64,000 nt of DNA. It comes from Erpobdella octoculata. Its lineage: Eukaryota > Annelida > Clitellata > Hirudinida > Erpobdellidae. Made by a program: the position numbers and the translations under genes. Below, in pieces: positions 1 to 12,150 of the stretch (its first letter is position 1; the number at the start of each line of letters is the position of its first letter). The notes beneath the pieces were generated by a model. The model was not told the origin of the DNA. It saw nothing but the letters and a program-made list of their open reading frames with translations, and did no database searches. The stretch is from NCBI GenBank assembly GCA_963978895.1, contig OZ022246.1, positions 15,438,549-15,502,548 on the forward strand, in the 5' to 3' direction.

Positions 1-388
1 GTTTGCTTTTTATCAGAAGGTTGGGGAGGACGAGTATCGGATAAACATTTGGTTTTAAACTCAGGTTTTATCAACTCATTACAAGAAGGTGATTGATTTG
101 GTTTTAGCTGATAGAGGTTTTATGATACAATCTGAACTCAGTGCTATTGGTGTTCAAATTAAAGTGCCTACTTACACCAAAGGAAAGATACAGTTATCCA
201 GCTTCGATGTGGAGGATTCAAGGAAACTTTCAAATGTTAGAATTCATGTTGAAAGAATTATCTGTTGTTTGAAGAAATTTAGAATTTTGCAACACACAAT
301 ACCCATTGTACAAGTTGATTTACTTTACTATGTGATGGCAATTATAGCAGAAATGATAAACTTGAATCAATCAATCATAAAGAAATGA
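1..388 (+). pseudogene. DDE superfamily transposase, C-terminal part (ISL2EU type)
   Basis: This is the C-terminal half of a DDE_Tnp_4-type transposase, which cuts and rejoins the transposon ends. Reading from base 1 gives the motif [12 protein letters not shown] with the middle aspartate; then LADRGF, then RIHVERII with the likely catalytic glutamate, and a C-terminal helix ending at the stop at 386-388. The reading frame breaks near base 92-100, where a TGAT tetranucleotide appears duplicated and introduces a TGA, so the copy is not translatable as one protein. The rest of the gene lies left of the window. AATAAAATAA at about 520 may be its poly(A) signal. Family assignment is by motif and by the YqaJ gene next door. 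Confidence 0.72.
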
Positions 389-709
389 AGTTTGCATTAT
401 ATATTTTGCTAATTTAATTTAATGAAATCTAACATTGTTATGTATGTATTTGTTACGTTCCTTACGAAAGATTGTTATGATATTTTCAACTACCTACTTA
501 TACTATTCATTATCTATCTCAATAAAATAATACATCTATTACATATTGCATTTTTTAATTTAACTGAAAAAGTCAAATGAAAAGAAATTTTTTAGAAACA
601 TAAACTGTCAGTTTGACGTAAAATATAACATGCATGATCAAAATGCTAATAAAGTCTATATTAAAGGAAAAAAGTTCATTATTTTATCGATTGTGTTTTG
701 TTTAGTAAT
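389..709. other. AT-rich spacer between convergent genes
   Basis: This holds the two 3' ends of the convergent transposase and YqaJ genes. AATAAAATAA near 520 is a possible poly(A) signal for the + strand gene. Nothing else is recognised. Confidence 0.5.
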
Positions 710-1502
710 TCAGGTAATAAATGGTAATATGCTTCTAAAAGAGACTTTTTCCAATTTAACAAATACATTTTCCAAAAAATGTTCATTTCTTGATAAACTT
801 GTCATTATAAAATCATCTTTACTCCATATAAATAGATCGCACACTTCCATTTTGCAGACTGCTAATTGTCCCTGGATTTGAGTATAATAATTATGGTTTT
901 CTTTAACCTTGTAGTCTTTATCGAGGGGAAAATTTGGATCAGATTGCCAATTTTTAAAACCGTTTCTATAATTGTAAGGACATTTTATTTCTAGAAGTCT
1001 TGGAGCATGGCAGTCACAGCTGACGACTCCATCAGGTGATGCTCCCAAGAAAGGATGTGTTCTATGTATGTGCAGACCTTGTGGAATAATATGAAGATTT
1101 TTATGGATGTTTCTAAATATTTTAATTTTGCAATTTCTTCATTTTCACGACCATATTGAATAGCAGGAACTGATCTGCCAACTTTAATGTAGCCCATGAT
1201 TTCATTAATAATTGATTTGCTGCACGGTTCCTTGGTGTGAAGGACACTATGCATTCGGGAGGCAGTAATACGTCCGATGTGGTGTTCTTGCCACAATTTG
1301 TTCTTTGAATGACTAACTGTGCGTTTTTCCAAAATTGAAATGTTGTCCTCGTTGAAATGCGTACAGAAATTTTTGAAAGCCTCAACTTGTTCCTCGATAC
1401 TCAATGTTGGAGTAATTGCAAATTCAATAAATATTTCGGTTAATGGTCTGGGCAGAAATTCATCACTATCATGATCTGATGAGCCAGTGATAGTACTTTC
1501 CT
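710..1502 (-). pseudogene. YqaJ-type (lambda exonuclease-like) nuclease exon
   Basis: This exon encodes a YqaJ viral-recombinase/exonuclease-type domain. Visible motifs are GRITAS, YGRENE, GASPDGVV and LEIKCPY; the D of PDG and the E-x-K are the metal-binding catalytic residues of this nuclease fold. A splice acceptor (pyrimidine tract, then CAG) lies near 1502, and the exon opens with an acidic Ser/Asp stretch. A frameshift near 1090-1120 separates the N-terminal part (991-1404) from the C-terminal part (710-1048), so the copy is dead. The gene ends at the stop at 710. In ISL2EU elements this protein accompanies the transposase; its exact role in transposition is not established. Confidence 0.7.
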
Positions 1503-1740
1503 CTGAAATAAGGTATTTAATAAACTAGCATTTCATTTTTTTTTTCATTTATTCAAAAGACGATCTAGCTTAAAGCATTTCTAATTCATTATATAAATCA
1601 TTAATTTCTAGACTACTGCTTACATATTGTATTTATACACAAATCTCTTTCCATAATTGTTGATGCATAGACAAAGATATAAAATGCTAACCTGAACAAA
1701 CACTTTTTTCAATTAATGAGAAAAAGACAGCTTTCAGATT

Positions 1741-2007
1741 GATGATTTTCAATTTCACCAACTTGTCGTGATTAAGTATCTGTTTATTTGTTCATTACTT
1801 CTATGTTTGGTTGGCAGAGCTGGCAACATTTGATTAATTTTTACCCGTCTGAAAGAAATATCCCTAAACCTAGCTGGTTCAACTTTTTTTTTGCTTATAT
1901 TCCATTGACATAGAACATCAGTTGGAGATTTTTTGTTGATTTCCAAGTGAGCAGCAGCTTGGAGTTTAAAAATTGTTGCAGCAACATGGCTACACACTGA
2001 ACCAAGA
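1741..2007 (-). pseudogene. SWIM-like zinc-binding exon of the YqaJ gene
   Basis: This is the exon upstream of the YqaJ domain. It starts after a TTTTTAG acceptor near 2008 and encodes GSVCSHVAATIFKLQAAAH, the C-terminal C-x-H half of a SWIM-type zinc motif, as found in the N-terminal part of YqaJ-bearing transposon proteins. The frame closes with a TGA near 1755 before the expected donor (CAG|GTTAGC near 1691), so it is probably damaged. The upstream exon with the first zinc cysteines was not found in 2010-2500. Confidence 0.55.
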
Positions 2008-2419
2008 CTAAAAATTAATGAAAAAAATTGTTACTTAACACTAACATAAAATGAAAAAATAGATTTGTATTTATGTTTAACAAATAAATACAAATTAAAC
2101 AATCGAAATTCTTCTACTGTATCTTCAACGACAATTCTGCTCCAAAGCAGACGTCATAACCGCTTTCATCAAATCAGAAAGCTCAGAAGAAACCAACTAA
2201 ACCAATCAGCAAAGACCGTACAATTCAAGCGCGTAGTAACACCTTTTGATTTCAATCGCCATTATTCCTTTCAAAATTCAGTCGTGATTTTTAAAAGTTT
2301 AATTATTTTATTTACCTCTTCAATTATAATTTTATTCTATTGGTCATTTTACTTTAATTTATTTTGTTATATTTTTATTATATTTTAAGTGTGCATACAT
2401 TACATTATAATTGTCCATA
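2008..2419. other. Intergenic AT-rich sequence
   Basis: This is sequence between the ISL2EU remnant and the LINE. An open frame at 2065-2388 is low-complexity and resembles nothing known. No RNA gene or transposon end was recognised. Confidence 0.4.
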
Positions 2420-2532
2420 ACGTGTATATAACATGTTTATAAGTTATTCGTTCAAGTTCCGATCTTTGTGAACTGGAAAAGTTGTGTTTTGTCTTTGTCG
2501 AATAAATTTCTTAAATATTTTTAACAGTTGAT

Positions 2533-3393
2533 ATGCCTGGAGGAAGAACGAAGGCAGAAGTAAAAGATCTGTCGAACGATATTGCAGGGTTGCGGCTATG
2601 TGAAAGCTGTGTGAAGTGTAATGAGGAGAGGTTGAAAGATTTAATGAAACTGGAGGAGAAACGAACGTTCGCTGAAGAGATCAAAGAGGTGAAACAAGTC
2701 ATGGGCGAGGTGAAGACACATCTAGAGAGAAGTAAAAAAAATGAAAAAATACTGCTTGAGCAGAAGGAACACATCCAAGAGTTAAGAATAAAACTAGAAA
2801 GTTTTAGAAAGATTCAATAGATAAACTAGAAGAGTCCAGAGCAACAAATAAAAAGTGGTCAGAATTGTTTAAGGACAGGGTTGAAGTATTGACATCAAAT
2901 GTCAAAAGTATCCAGCAATCTGTAGAAGATACAGGTACAAAAATAAATATAGCTGCAGACAGACAGAGAAGAGTAAATAACATTGTAATATATAACATGC
3001 CAGAGAATGATAACAATTCCAGAACCAAGGATAAAGAAAATGTGCTGAAACTGTTAGGAGACATCACTGAAATACAGCTAGTAAAAGATATTAGCGATGT
3101 GTACAGACTAGGAAGTAAAAGTGAGCTGCAAAAACCCAGGCCTGTTTTGATAAAGTTTGCAAATCAGACAATTAAGAATTTTGTAATGGAGAGTGCACCA
3201 AAATTGGGAGGATCAGATTCAACAAGGAATATTATGCTTGGAAATGATTTGTCTAATGGAGATAGGCAAGAATGTAGGAGATTGTTACAGGAAAAGAAGG
3301 AAGAAAGAGGATGTTAGTAAGTGGATCTTTAGGATTAAAGGAAAGGCTGGAGATTTTCATGTAATAGCTTTTAAAAAACAAAATTTACAGTAA
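2533..3393 (+). pseudogene. LINE ORF1 protein (coiled coil plus RRM-like domain)
   Basis: This is the RNA-chaperone-type first protein of the LINE, which binds element RNA into particles. The first part (2533-2820) is highly charged and coiled-coil-like. After a frameshift near 2815-2865, the second part (2865-3317) contains a VNNIVIYNMPE strand followed by DVYRLGS and RPVLIKF, as in the RRM-like domain of LINE ORF1 proteins. A second frameshift near 3310 moves the last residues into the frame ending at 3393. The ATG at 2533 was chosen because it opens the coiled coil and is preceded by a plausible 5' leader. Confidence 0.65.
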
Positions 3394-3499
3394 AGACCAG
3401 CCAAAGTAGAGTTGAGAAAACTAGATTAAATGTTTGGTGTAGAAACAATGATTTGAGAAAAATGAAGGTAGTAAAACAGATGCAGAACTATGTTTCAGT

Positions 3500-6313
3500 G
3501 TTGTTGTTAAATGTGGACTCTATCAAATAAATTCATGGAATTGCAGTTGCTTTTGGGGTCTGCAAAAACTCTGCCAGATTTAATATTGCTAAATGAAGTC
3601 AATCCTAAAAATTTAAGATTTCCACAATCAATTTCAGAATACCAGCTGAAGGGATGGCAAATATTATCTTCTGGGTTTCAGAAAGATGGTTGCAGAGGAT
3701 TATTATTGTATTATAAAGAGAGTCTTTCAGTAATTGAAATAAATATGAAAATAACATTTCAGGAAAAATTATGCATTAGATTGCTAACTTCTAGAGATTT
3801 TTTGAATATTTTATTTATTTATAGAAGCCCAAATAGTTTATCAGAAAACAATGAACTTCTTATTGACTTGCTAGAAGAATTCATGTTGTTGAAAGGTAAT
3901 CATCTTCTGCTGGGAGATTTTAATTTTCCAGAGATAAATTGGATGACTTCGAGCTGTCAGGGTTTACATACAAGAATCGAAAATAGATTTTTGAAGTTTT
4001 TGGATGACAGGTTTATGATTCAACACATCACGGAGCCAACCAGGTTTAGACCTGGCCAAACTCCACACTTATTAGATCTTGTGGTAACTTCAAGAGAGTC
4101 TATAGATAGTATAAGATATCTTTCACCATTGGGAGGCAGCGATCACTCGATTATTTCGTTCAATGTTTGTTTGGAGATTGAAAGCAGCTCTGGTTGTAAC
4201 AGTAACAAACGACCTTGTTATGATCTGGGTGATTATACTGGTTTCAATGATTGAATTGGTGGAGCTCTGACTACGGTGCTTGCGGAGGATATTTCTGTGG
4301 AAAATAAGTGGTCGATTTTCCGAGATACGTTGATGGAACTTACCAAACGATTTGTTCCTCACAGAGCTAAAAATAATAAATTCCGCTTTAGAATGACACA
4401 GGAACTGCGTACACTTATTAAGCTGAAACATCAATGCTGGAGACAAGTATATTGATATGGGGCGACCGAGAAACTAACTGAGTTTAGGAAATACCGTCAA
4501 AAGGTGAGGGTTTTGTCGGCACAACTTGAAAAAGAAAACCAGAACCTTATTGCTGCAAATTTTAAGACTAATCCCAAGAGATTTTGGAATTTTGTGCACA
4601 AAAAAGCTAAATGCAGAAATTCACCCGGCATGTTGACTGTTGATGATTTTGTTCTCACAGAGGGATACGAGAAACCGAAGGCGTTTGCAGAATTCTTTGT
4701 CTCTGTGTATGTGAGTGATACAGGTTCGGGTTTGACAAATATTCTGCCTTTTAGTCCTGGAGTACCTGAGGATGGTATGGATGAAGTAAAGATAGATTCT
4801 GGAATGCTTGGCAAAAAGCTAAGAGAACTTGATGGTAATAAATCGGCTGGACCAGATGGAATTTACCCTAGGGTTCTGAAAGAAACATGTTCATCAATTA
4901 ACGTTTATTTAAAGCATATATTTGAATGTTCATTGCAATCGGGAGAAGTGGTGAGGGATTGGAGATCCAGTTGTGTTGTTCCACTGTTTAAGAAAGGTCG
5001 TAAAGATATAATATCCAATTATAGACCAGTGGCATTGACATCGGTTTGTTGCAGGATTCTGGAGTCAATCATTAAAGATCATCTGCTTGGATATTTTTTG
5101 AAAAATAACTTGTTTGCCAGGAACCAGTTTGGATTTCTTCCTTCACGCTCCACAACTCTACAGATGCTTGGTTTCCTTGATGTGCTTTCTAAGGCTGTGG
5201 ATGTGGGAAATGAAGTTGATGTGTTATATACTGACCTGGAAAAGGCCTTTGACAAAATTCCGCATGAAAAATTGTTATATAAGTTGGAGAGATACAAAGT
5301 GCATAAGCAGATTCTAAAGTGGATTGAAAACTATTTGAAAGACAGAACGTTTAGAGTGAGACTAAATGGAGAGCATTCCGAGGCTTTACCGGTGGAGAGT
5401 GGTGTTCCTCAGGGTAGTGTGTTGGGTCCTTTATTGTTCCTGATTTATATCAATGACATTTGTACTGTTTGCGAGAATATGTTTCTTTTTGCGGATGATG
5501 CTAAAATATTTAAAGTTTTGAGCAGTAAAGATGATTGTAGCAGTCTGCAGAATGATATCAGTAGAGTGGTGGAGTGGTTCAATAGATGGCAGATGCAGGT
5601 GAATATTGGAAAATGCTGTTTTCTCCATGTTGGGGGGAAGCATTTCCTAAATAAATATCATTTGATAGATTTGGATGGCACCACGTGTAAGATACCAACA
5701 ATTGAATCAGTCTCGGATCTCGGTATTATTATGGATTCAAAACTGCAATTTAAAGAACATATTTTATCTCAGGTAAAGAAAGCCAACATGATGCTGGGCA
5801 TAATAGCAAGAAATTTTAGAAAATTGTCAGATGAAGCCTTTATTACTTTATATAAGGCCTTGGTGAGGTCCCAGCTAGAATATGGAGTACAAGTGTGGAA
5901 CCCATATAGGCAAGGATTGATCGATGCAGTAGAAAGGATGCAGAGAAGGGCGACTAAACTGCGGCCATCCTGTGTGGGAATGCCATACGAAATGAGACAG
6001 AGAAAATTAAAACCCGACATTGAAATATAGAAGAATCAGAGCGGATTTGATTTTATTATTCGATTTGTTGGGTGGAGATCTAACGAGCTTGGTTTGTCCG
6101 TCCCTGACCTTCTGTACGTATGAAAGAACCAGAGGCCACGATAGAAAGCTTGTGACATCAGGTGCACACAAAGACTGCAGGAAGTATTTCTTTGGTAATA
6201 GAGTTATTCAGGAGGGGAATAGATTGCCACAGTCGGTCGTGTCAGCTGGAGATAAATATACTTTTAGGATATTATTAGATGCTTTTTGGGGTGAAAAGGT
6301 TTATGAGTTGTGA
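3500..6313 (+). pseudogene. LINE ORF2: AP endonuclease and reverse transcriptase
   Basis: ORF2 nicks the target and copies element RNA onto it. The endonuclease domain (3511-4254) shows LNEV, LGDFNFPEINW and GGSDHSIISF, the metal and catalytic motifs of APE-type nucleases. The RT (4504-6030) shows SAGPDGIYP, NYRPVALTSV, YTDLEKAFD (first catalytic Asp), GVPQGSVLGPLLFLIYIND and FADDAKIF (catalytic Asp pair). EN and RT are in one frame, interrupted by two TGA codons at 4252-4254 and about 4453-4455. A frameshift near 6010-6020 moves the last 98 codons into the frame ending at 6313. The tail LKYRRIRADLILLFDLL is typical of the C-terminus of such LINEs. Confidence 0.8.
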
Positions 6314-6479
6314 AGACGGGGGTTTTAGATGTGTTTTATGTTTAGTTTTTGATCTGCCTCTAATTGTGTGACATTTTGCAATGTTTTTGGTTTGTTTGTG
6401 AGGTCGTGTTGGGTTTTAGATATAGACTGGTAGATCTAGCAGTTTTTCGAGGCAACATGGGAAATTTTAATAGACAAGC

Positions 6480-8612
6480 CAATTTTTATACCATTCAATA
6501 GAGAATATGTTGTAGAATGTCTGTATGAAGATACCACAAATGAGCCGTTATGGTACTCTAGTTATTAATGATTTTAGACGTACTCTTTTGTCTCATTACG
6601 TAAGACAATGTCGCGTTACGCGCAGTAACATATTTACTCGCTCAGCCAATAAGAATTCAATAAAGGCTCGTTTTCTATGCTATATTTGCGTTGTCTTTGT
6701 ATTCATTTTGCATTTGCATTGCCGGTTTTATCGCGTTTTAATTCGATTTCTCTTCAATATCTTAACGTTTTATTTAAGCCTTAGATTTTGATTTGGACGA
6801 TTTTGGATTTTTAGCAGCGTTTTTTTAAATTTCCTATTCATTTATATAGTTGTATAATTGTATAGTTTGTATAGCACAGTACATAGTTTTTTCTTCGGTC
6901 AGTCTTGCCTTTTGAGACACTTTTGTCTGTCATTCTGGTATTTTTTTATTTTCTTTTATTCGTGTTATTACATCTGTTAAATTTGGTTATGGTAAGTTTG
7001 TATTGTAGTTAGCCCATTTTTTAATCTAAATCTAAATGTAACTAATATCGCAATGTAGTGCGTTGTGTGTAAATCTGCTACTGAAGAAAAACTAATCTAA
7101 ATATTGAAACAAGATGGGAAAACTTCTCTATTGAATTCTGCAACTGTAATTGGAGATACAATTTTAATTGACAGTTTAACTCTATAAATGTGGATGTTTG
7201 TATACATAAGTAAATAACAAAGCAAAGAAAAATAATCAGCCCCAGCCTTGTGTTAGTTTTAGTTCTAGCAGCTAGCTGATCTAGCTCCAATAAAAAGAAT
7301 TTTAGATCTAAGTTTTCCACACAATAAACAATTATTCGAGTCAAATATAAAGTAGTTCAAAAATTATTCCTGGAAAGCTACCTCAACTGAAAATGCATGT
7401 TTTGAGAACTCATTTTCAGGAAATGAAATTGAAGTATTTCTTAGACAATGATAGATGGAGCTGGGGAAAATAGATTTTAAGTTGTGTCTCATTAATACTG
7501 ATATAGAGGCAGCACCTGATAGCCCAGATAACCTAGTTATTGTATAAGTTGTAAATGTGAAATTTTTAAAAAAGCCCATGCTCTTCTAAAAGTTGTTCAT
7601 GTTTTAAATATGAGCTACATTGTATCTGCCTGTAAACATTGCTATGGTAAAGTTTGTAATAAATCTCTTCATACTGATAATCTTGAAGTAGATATGTTTA
7701 AGGGCGATATATGTGGAGGCCTGTATGAAAAAACTGTTAAAATCGATGAGATACTACTATTTTAATTAGGCTTGCCCAAAATTAGTCTTTGTTTTTGGAT
7801 GTATTTATTCTTTAAATTGGCAAAAAAGTTGATGCTCTTAAAACAGTTTTGAAGGTATTTGTATATGCTTGTAAATGTTGCTTTAGTGGTCTTGTAAATA
7901 ATATCTATTATTATCTATAATAGTGAAATATGTGTAAATGTCAGAGTTGGCCAATGTGAGCAGTTATTACATTTTATTTAAAGTGATATAGAGAAACTTA
8001 TCAAGTTCTTAAGAAAATGTCTTCTTTGTTCTGCAAGGTTTTGATGCTTATTAAAATAGCTCTTGTATATTTCCTCCAGTTACATGTCTATTATTGTTGT
8101 AACAAGTTCTTCTGCACATGAGGATATTGCTAAGCATTGTCTCAATGTCAAAACTGGTTGCTTGTGTGCTATAATAAACAGCAAACAATTTGACTATGAT
8201 ATGATGTGCATTATTTATCTACAATATCCTCATAATCTACACTTCCCAGTTTACTTCAGCCAGCACGACAAAAGTTGCTAACAGTGTCTCTGAATTGAAT
8301 TAAAATTTGACAATGTTTAAAGTGGTGTTAGTCAGTGTTTAGTGTTTAGAATGTCTCTTCGGAAGCACTGAAGTGTCACAGCCAATGTAACAGCAGCTGG
8401 CAAACCATTCTCAGTCTGGCAACCCCGAACCTTCTGTCTACAGCACTCTTGAGATGTGTGGTAGGCACAAAAAGTAAAGTCGTGAATGAAGATCTGACTC
8501 TTCTGCTCGACTGAATTGTGCTCAATATAATGATTTTTGAAGCTAGATAACAGTTATCATTACAATTATTTAATAAGTTGAAACTTATACTTTGTTTTTA
8601 GAATTAAAATTT
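6480..8612. other. Interior of candidate transposon, no recognised gene
   Basis: This is AT-rich DNA with only short frames. A 51-codon frame at 7610-7765 has a CKHCYGKVC cluster but no match I recognise; similar Cys-containing stretches recur near 7870 and 8150, so this may be an old, diverged coding region. I cannot assign a function. Confidence 0.3.
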
Positions 8613-8800
8613 TATTGTGTTTTATACTTTATTTAAGAGTAAAACCCGAATTTATTGTACACAACTAAAAGCAACATGTCGACTCGAGAAACAACAAAGA
8701 AGGAAGACGGAAGTACATAGAATAAAAAGAACAATGGTCAATTAATAATAGATAAAATAAACTGTTCGATTTATAAGCAAAACAAAAACTATATTCAACA
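8613..8800 (-). repeat. copia 3' LTR
   Basis: This 188-bp LTR reads, on the minus strand, from TGTTGAATATAG to AACACAATA. A purine-rich stretch (AGAAGG) lies directly before it on the minus strand (about 8801-8807) and could be the polypurine tract. About three substitutions separate it from the other LTR. Confidence 0.93.
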
Positions 8801-8884
8801 CCTTCTAATTTTGAGCATAAATCGTAACAGTTATCAGTCTGACCAATTTCATTCTTAGTAAACTACTTGATTTCCCAGGAAAAG

Positions 8885-11800
8885 TTAACCGAGTCCCATG
8901 TGGATCATCAGTTGCTTTAGCCTTGGTCCTTGTAGAGCTTTCGTTAGTGCATCTGCCACTTGAAGTTCTGTTGTGACACTCTTGACACCAACTTCACCGT
9001 CTGCAACCTTTTCTCTGATGAAGAAATGACGAGTCTGTATGTGTTTGGTACGTCGGTGATGTTCTGGGTTCTGAGCCAAACGAATAGCAGCTTCATTGTC
9101 AATTTGTATGACTGGAATATCATCAAATCCAACAATGTCGTTCAGCAGACGTTTTATCCAAACAACCGCACGTGCGGCCTCACTAGCCGCTACTACCTCT
9201 GCTTCTGTGGTTGAGATAGAAACTGATGTCTGTCGTTGACTCAACCAGCTTATTGCTCCTTCAGCATAGATACAAACCACACCAGTTGTAGACCTGCCTG
9301 TGGTATGGTCACCTGCATGATCAGCATCACTATAACACAGGAGTGTGTTTTTATTCTGTTGAAGTCTGTAGACAATTCCTGTATCTTCGGTACCCTTAAG
9401 ATATCGCAGAATCCTTTTTACTTGGACTACATCACTATGAAGAGAATTTTCCAAATTCCTGGAAGCAACACTAACAGCATATGCAATATCGGGTCTGGTA
9501 CCCGTCATTAAATACATGAGTGCCCCCACAACTGACCTGTAAGGAAATTTGACCGGTTCATTATCATCAAACTCTGCCTTCTCAGATGAGATGATTGGGG
9601 TAACACATGGCCGACAATTACTCATACCGAACTGATCAAGAACTTTTCTCGTATAGGCAGCTTGACTGATCTTTATGGAGCCATCAGATTTCTGATTGAT
9701 TTCTACTCCCAGGAAATATTTTGCTGGCTTTGTTATAATTTTAAACTCTGATTTTAACCTATCTGCAAATTCTGAGAGTTCTTGTTTATCTGTAGCCATG
9801 ACAATGCCATCATCAACATATAAAGCAAGAAACAATTTTTTCATATTTCTTTCCACAATAAACAGACAAGGATCAGCATCACTTTGTTTAAATCCGATCT
9901 TCTTTAAGAAATTGCCAAACCGCGTGTTCCAACATCTGGGAGCCTGCTTGAGTCCGTACAAACTTCTTTTCAGTTTACACACTCTAGCAGAACCATCAGT
10001 AAACCCTTCGGGCTGCTCCATATAAATTTCCTCTTGCAGATCACCATATAGGAATGCCGTTGAAACATCGAACTGCATCAGATGCATTCTTTCACTGGCT
10101 GCAACGCTTAAAAGAGTTCTAACAGTTGTATTTCTGACCACTGGACTGAAGGTCTGATCGTAATCAACTCCTTTCTTTTGAGCATAGCCTTTAATTACAA
10201 GTCTTGCTTTGTAACGTTCGATGGAACCATCTGAATTAGTCTTGACTTTGTAGACCCACTTGCATGGAATAGCCTTTTTCATAGGAGGGAGATCCATAAG
10301 ATGCCACGTCTGGTTTTCACAAAGCGATTGCATTTCATTTTTCATCGCTTGCTGCCATTCATTCTTCTGATCACTTTGAACTGCCTCCTCAAAGCTGGTA
10401 GGTTCTGAAGAACTGAACATTTCTGCTGCTATCATCACATAGTCATCGAAACGAGCAGGCCTCTTGATGCATTCACGGTCACGCAACTGTATGCCTGAAG
10501 CAGGTGCACCACTCTGTGTCAGTTCATCATCAATGGTAGATATTTCCTCAGTCACAGCTCCACTGTTTTCAGTCATCTGATCGTCATCAGCATCAGACTC
10601 ATCTTGATCAGATTTCAATGGCCAATTTGTAACTGTTGTTCTTAGAATTTTCTCATCAAAAACAACATCTCTTGAACGAACTGTTCTATTTCCTGGCTGG
10701 AGAAAAACTCTATAGCCATTATCGCCTTCATAGCCAACTAATATACCCTTCTCAGCTTTAGTGTCCATCTTTTTTCTTCGTTGATCAGGAACATGAACAT
10801 ATGCAGTACAACCAATAATTCGCAAATGAGTGATTTTCGGTTTTCTATTGTACCACAGTTCATATGGTGATTTTCCTTTAACACACGTAGGTGCAGTTCG
10901 ATTCAAGATGTACCCAGCGGTCTGAATCAATTGTGCCCATAAAGCTTGAGGTAATTCTGCATGAGCTAATCTCATGGCCCTGGCGGCTTCTACTAAGGTG
11001 CGATTCTCTCTTTCACTGCATCCATTTTGTTGAGGTGTGTATGGCATTATCAGACGTTGTCGGATACCATGTTTGTTCAAAATTTTCTTCACATCAGCAT
11101 TGTCAAATTCACCACCATTGTCACTCAGCAACTCCATCACTGTATGTCCAGCTGTTTGGCACTCAGCAAGCATCCACGTCAATTTCTCTGACACTTCAGA
11201 CTTTTCTTTCATGAAGTAGACAAAACGGAAGCCACTGTAGTCATCTTTAAACAGGACAAAATAGCGATAATTTGAGAATGAATTACAAAATGGACCACAA
11301 ACATCAGTGTGTATTCTTTCGCCTGGTTTTGTTGCTCGAACTCTGGTTCCAAACTTCAGGCGATGTGCTTTTCCGAAGACACATCCTTCACAAACTTCAC
11401 CATCAAGACTGACATCTATGTTGAATTCTTGTTTTAAAATTGACTTCACATGTCTTTTGTTTTGATGAGCAAGCCTTTCGTGATACAACTGAATCAAATT
11501 TTCGTCCTTTACAATATTTGCCTCTTGTAACCTAGATGGTACAACTGTATCTGCAATCAGCCTGAACAAACCACCATTTCTTTCTCGAGCACCAACAAGA
11601 ACTTTCACATTGTCGACCTTGAAGAAACATCTTTCTTGTGTAGACATGAAAACACTGTTTTTCTTCCTGTCTTGAGCTGCTAATACTGAAAACAAATTTC
11701 TGTTCAACTTTGGAACATACCACACGTTTTCAAGTTTCACTTCAATGTTCTTTTTATCAATCACTGTTTTCAGGTGGACAGTACCTGCACCAACAGCTTC

Positions 11801-12150
11801 AACATGATTTCCATCTGCTATCTGTAGGCTCTGTACATTTGAGAATTTCTTGAAGTTTGTCAGTATGTCACTTCTAAAAGTCAAATGACTGGTTGCGCCA
11901 TTATCTACATACCAACCATCAGCAGATTTAGAACTATCAATTGCAAGAACGTCTGAATACACAGCAGACAATGACACAGAATGGACTGACTCTGGAGCTT
12001 TACCTTGACTGATGTTCAAATCATTTGCTGGCTTCGGTGGTTTGCCATCGGCAATCCATTTTCTACATTTACGAACAACATGTCCTACTTGCTTGCAGTA
12101 ATGACAAATAATGGTACCTTGTTTTGCAGACTTTATTTCTGTGCCGACTT
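8885..12150 (-). CDS. copia Pol: zinc knuckle, protease, integrase, RT, RNase H
   Basis: This is one open frame covering the end of Gag and all of Pol. A CCHC knuckle (CHYCKQVGHVVRKC) lies at 12065-12106. Counting from the TTG codon at 12019, the protease motif is VDNGATSH (D39), with N where many copia proteases have S. The integrase has its HHCC zinc region at about 180-213 and catalytic D239, D300 and E336. The RT has D651 and YVDD at 734-737, and RNase H follows from about 900 with YSDADHAGD. Products copy the RNA genome and insert the cDNA. No ATG opens this frame; it is presumably reached by continuous or frameshifted translation from gag. The frame ends at the stop at 8885. Confidence 0.92.

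Larger units (their letters stand above)
1..2010. mobile_element. ISL2EU-type DNA transposon, truncated
   Basis: The end of a DDE transposase (+ strand, 1-388) faces a YqaJ-type nuclease gene (- strand, 710-2007). ISL2EU (IS4EU) transposons of animals are known to carry a transposase and a YqaJ exonuclease, so the pair identifies the family. The left part lies outside the window. I could not find the right terminal inverted repeat, and the first exons of the nuclease are missing, so the element is also damaged on the right. Frameshifts in both genes show it is inactive. Confidence 0.7.
2420..6420 (+). mobile_element. CR1-type non-LTR retrotransposon, nearly full length
   Basis: This LINE has two open reading frames in the usual order: ORF1 with coiled coil and nucleic-acid-binding domain (2533-3393), then ORF2 with AP endonuclease and reverse transcriptase (about 3500-6313). 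The 5' limit is set loosely, before ORF1; the 3' limit precedes the TA at 6423. Both ORFs carry frameshifts or stops, so the copy is inactive. The CR1/L2 group is inferred from the EN and RT motif style; a tree of the RT would settle the clade. Confidence 0.8.

Noticed and set aside
4252..4455. Two in-frame TGA codons in LINE ORF2 as recoding (selenocysteine)
   Set aside because: The copy also has frameshifts in both ORFs, and no stem-loop signal was evident; simple decay is enough.
8960..11219. Several + strand frames within the copia region
   Set aside because: They are antisense shadows of the long minus-strand Pol frame.
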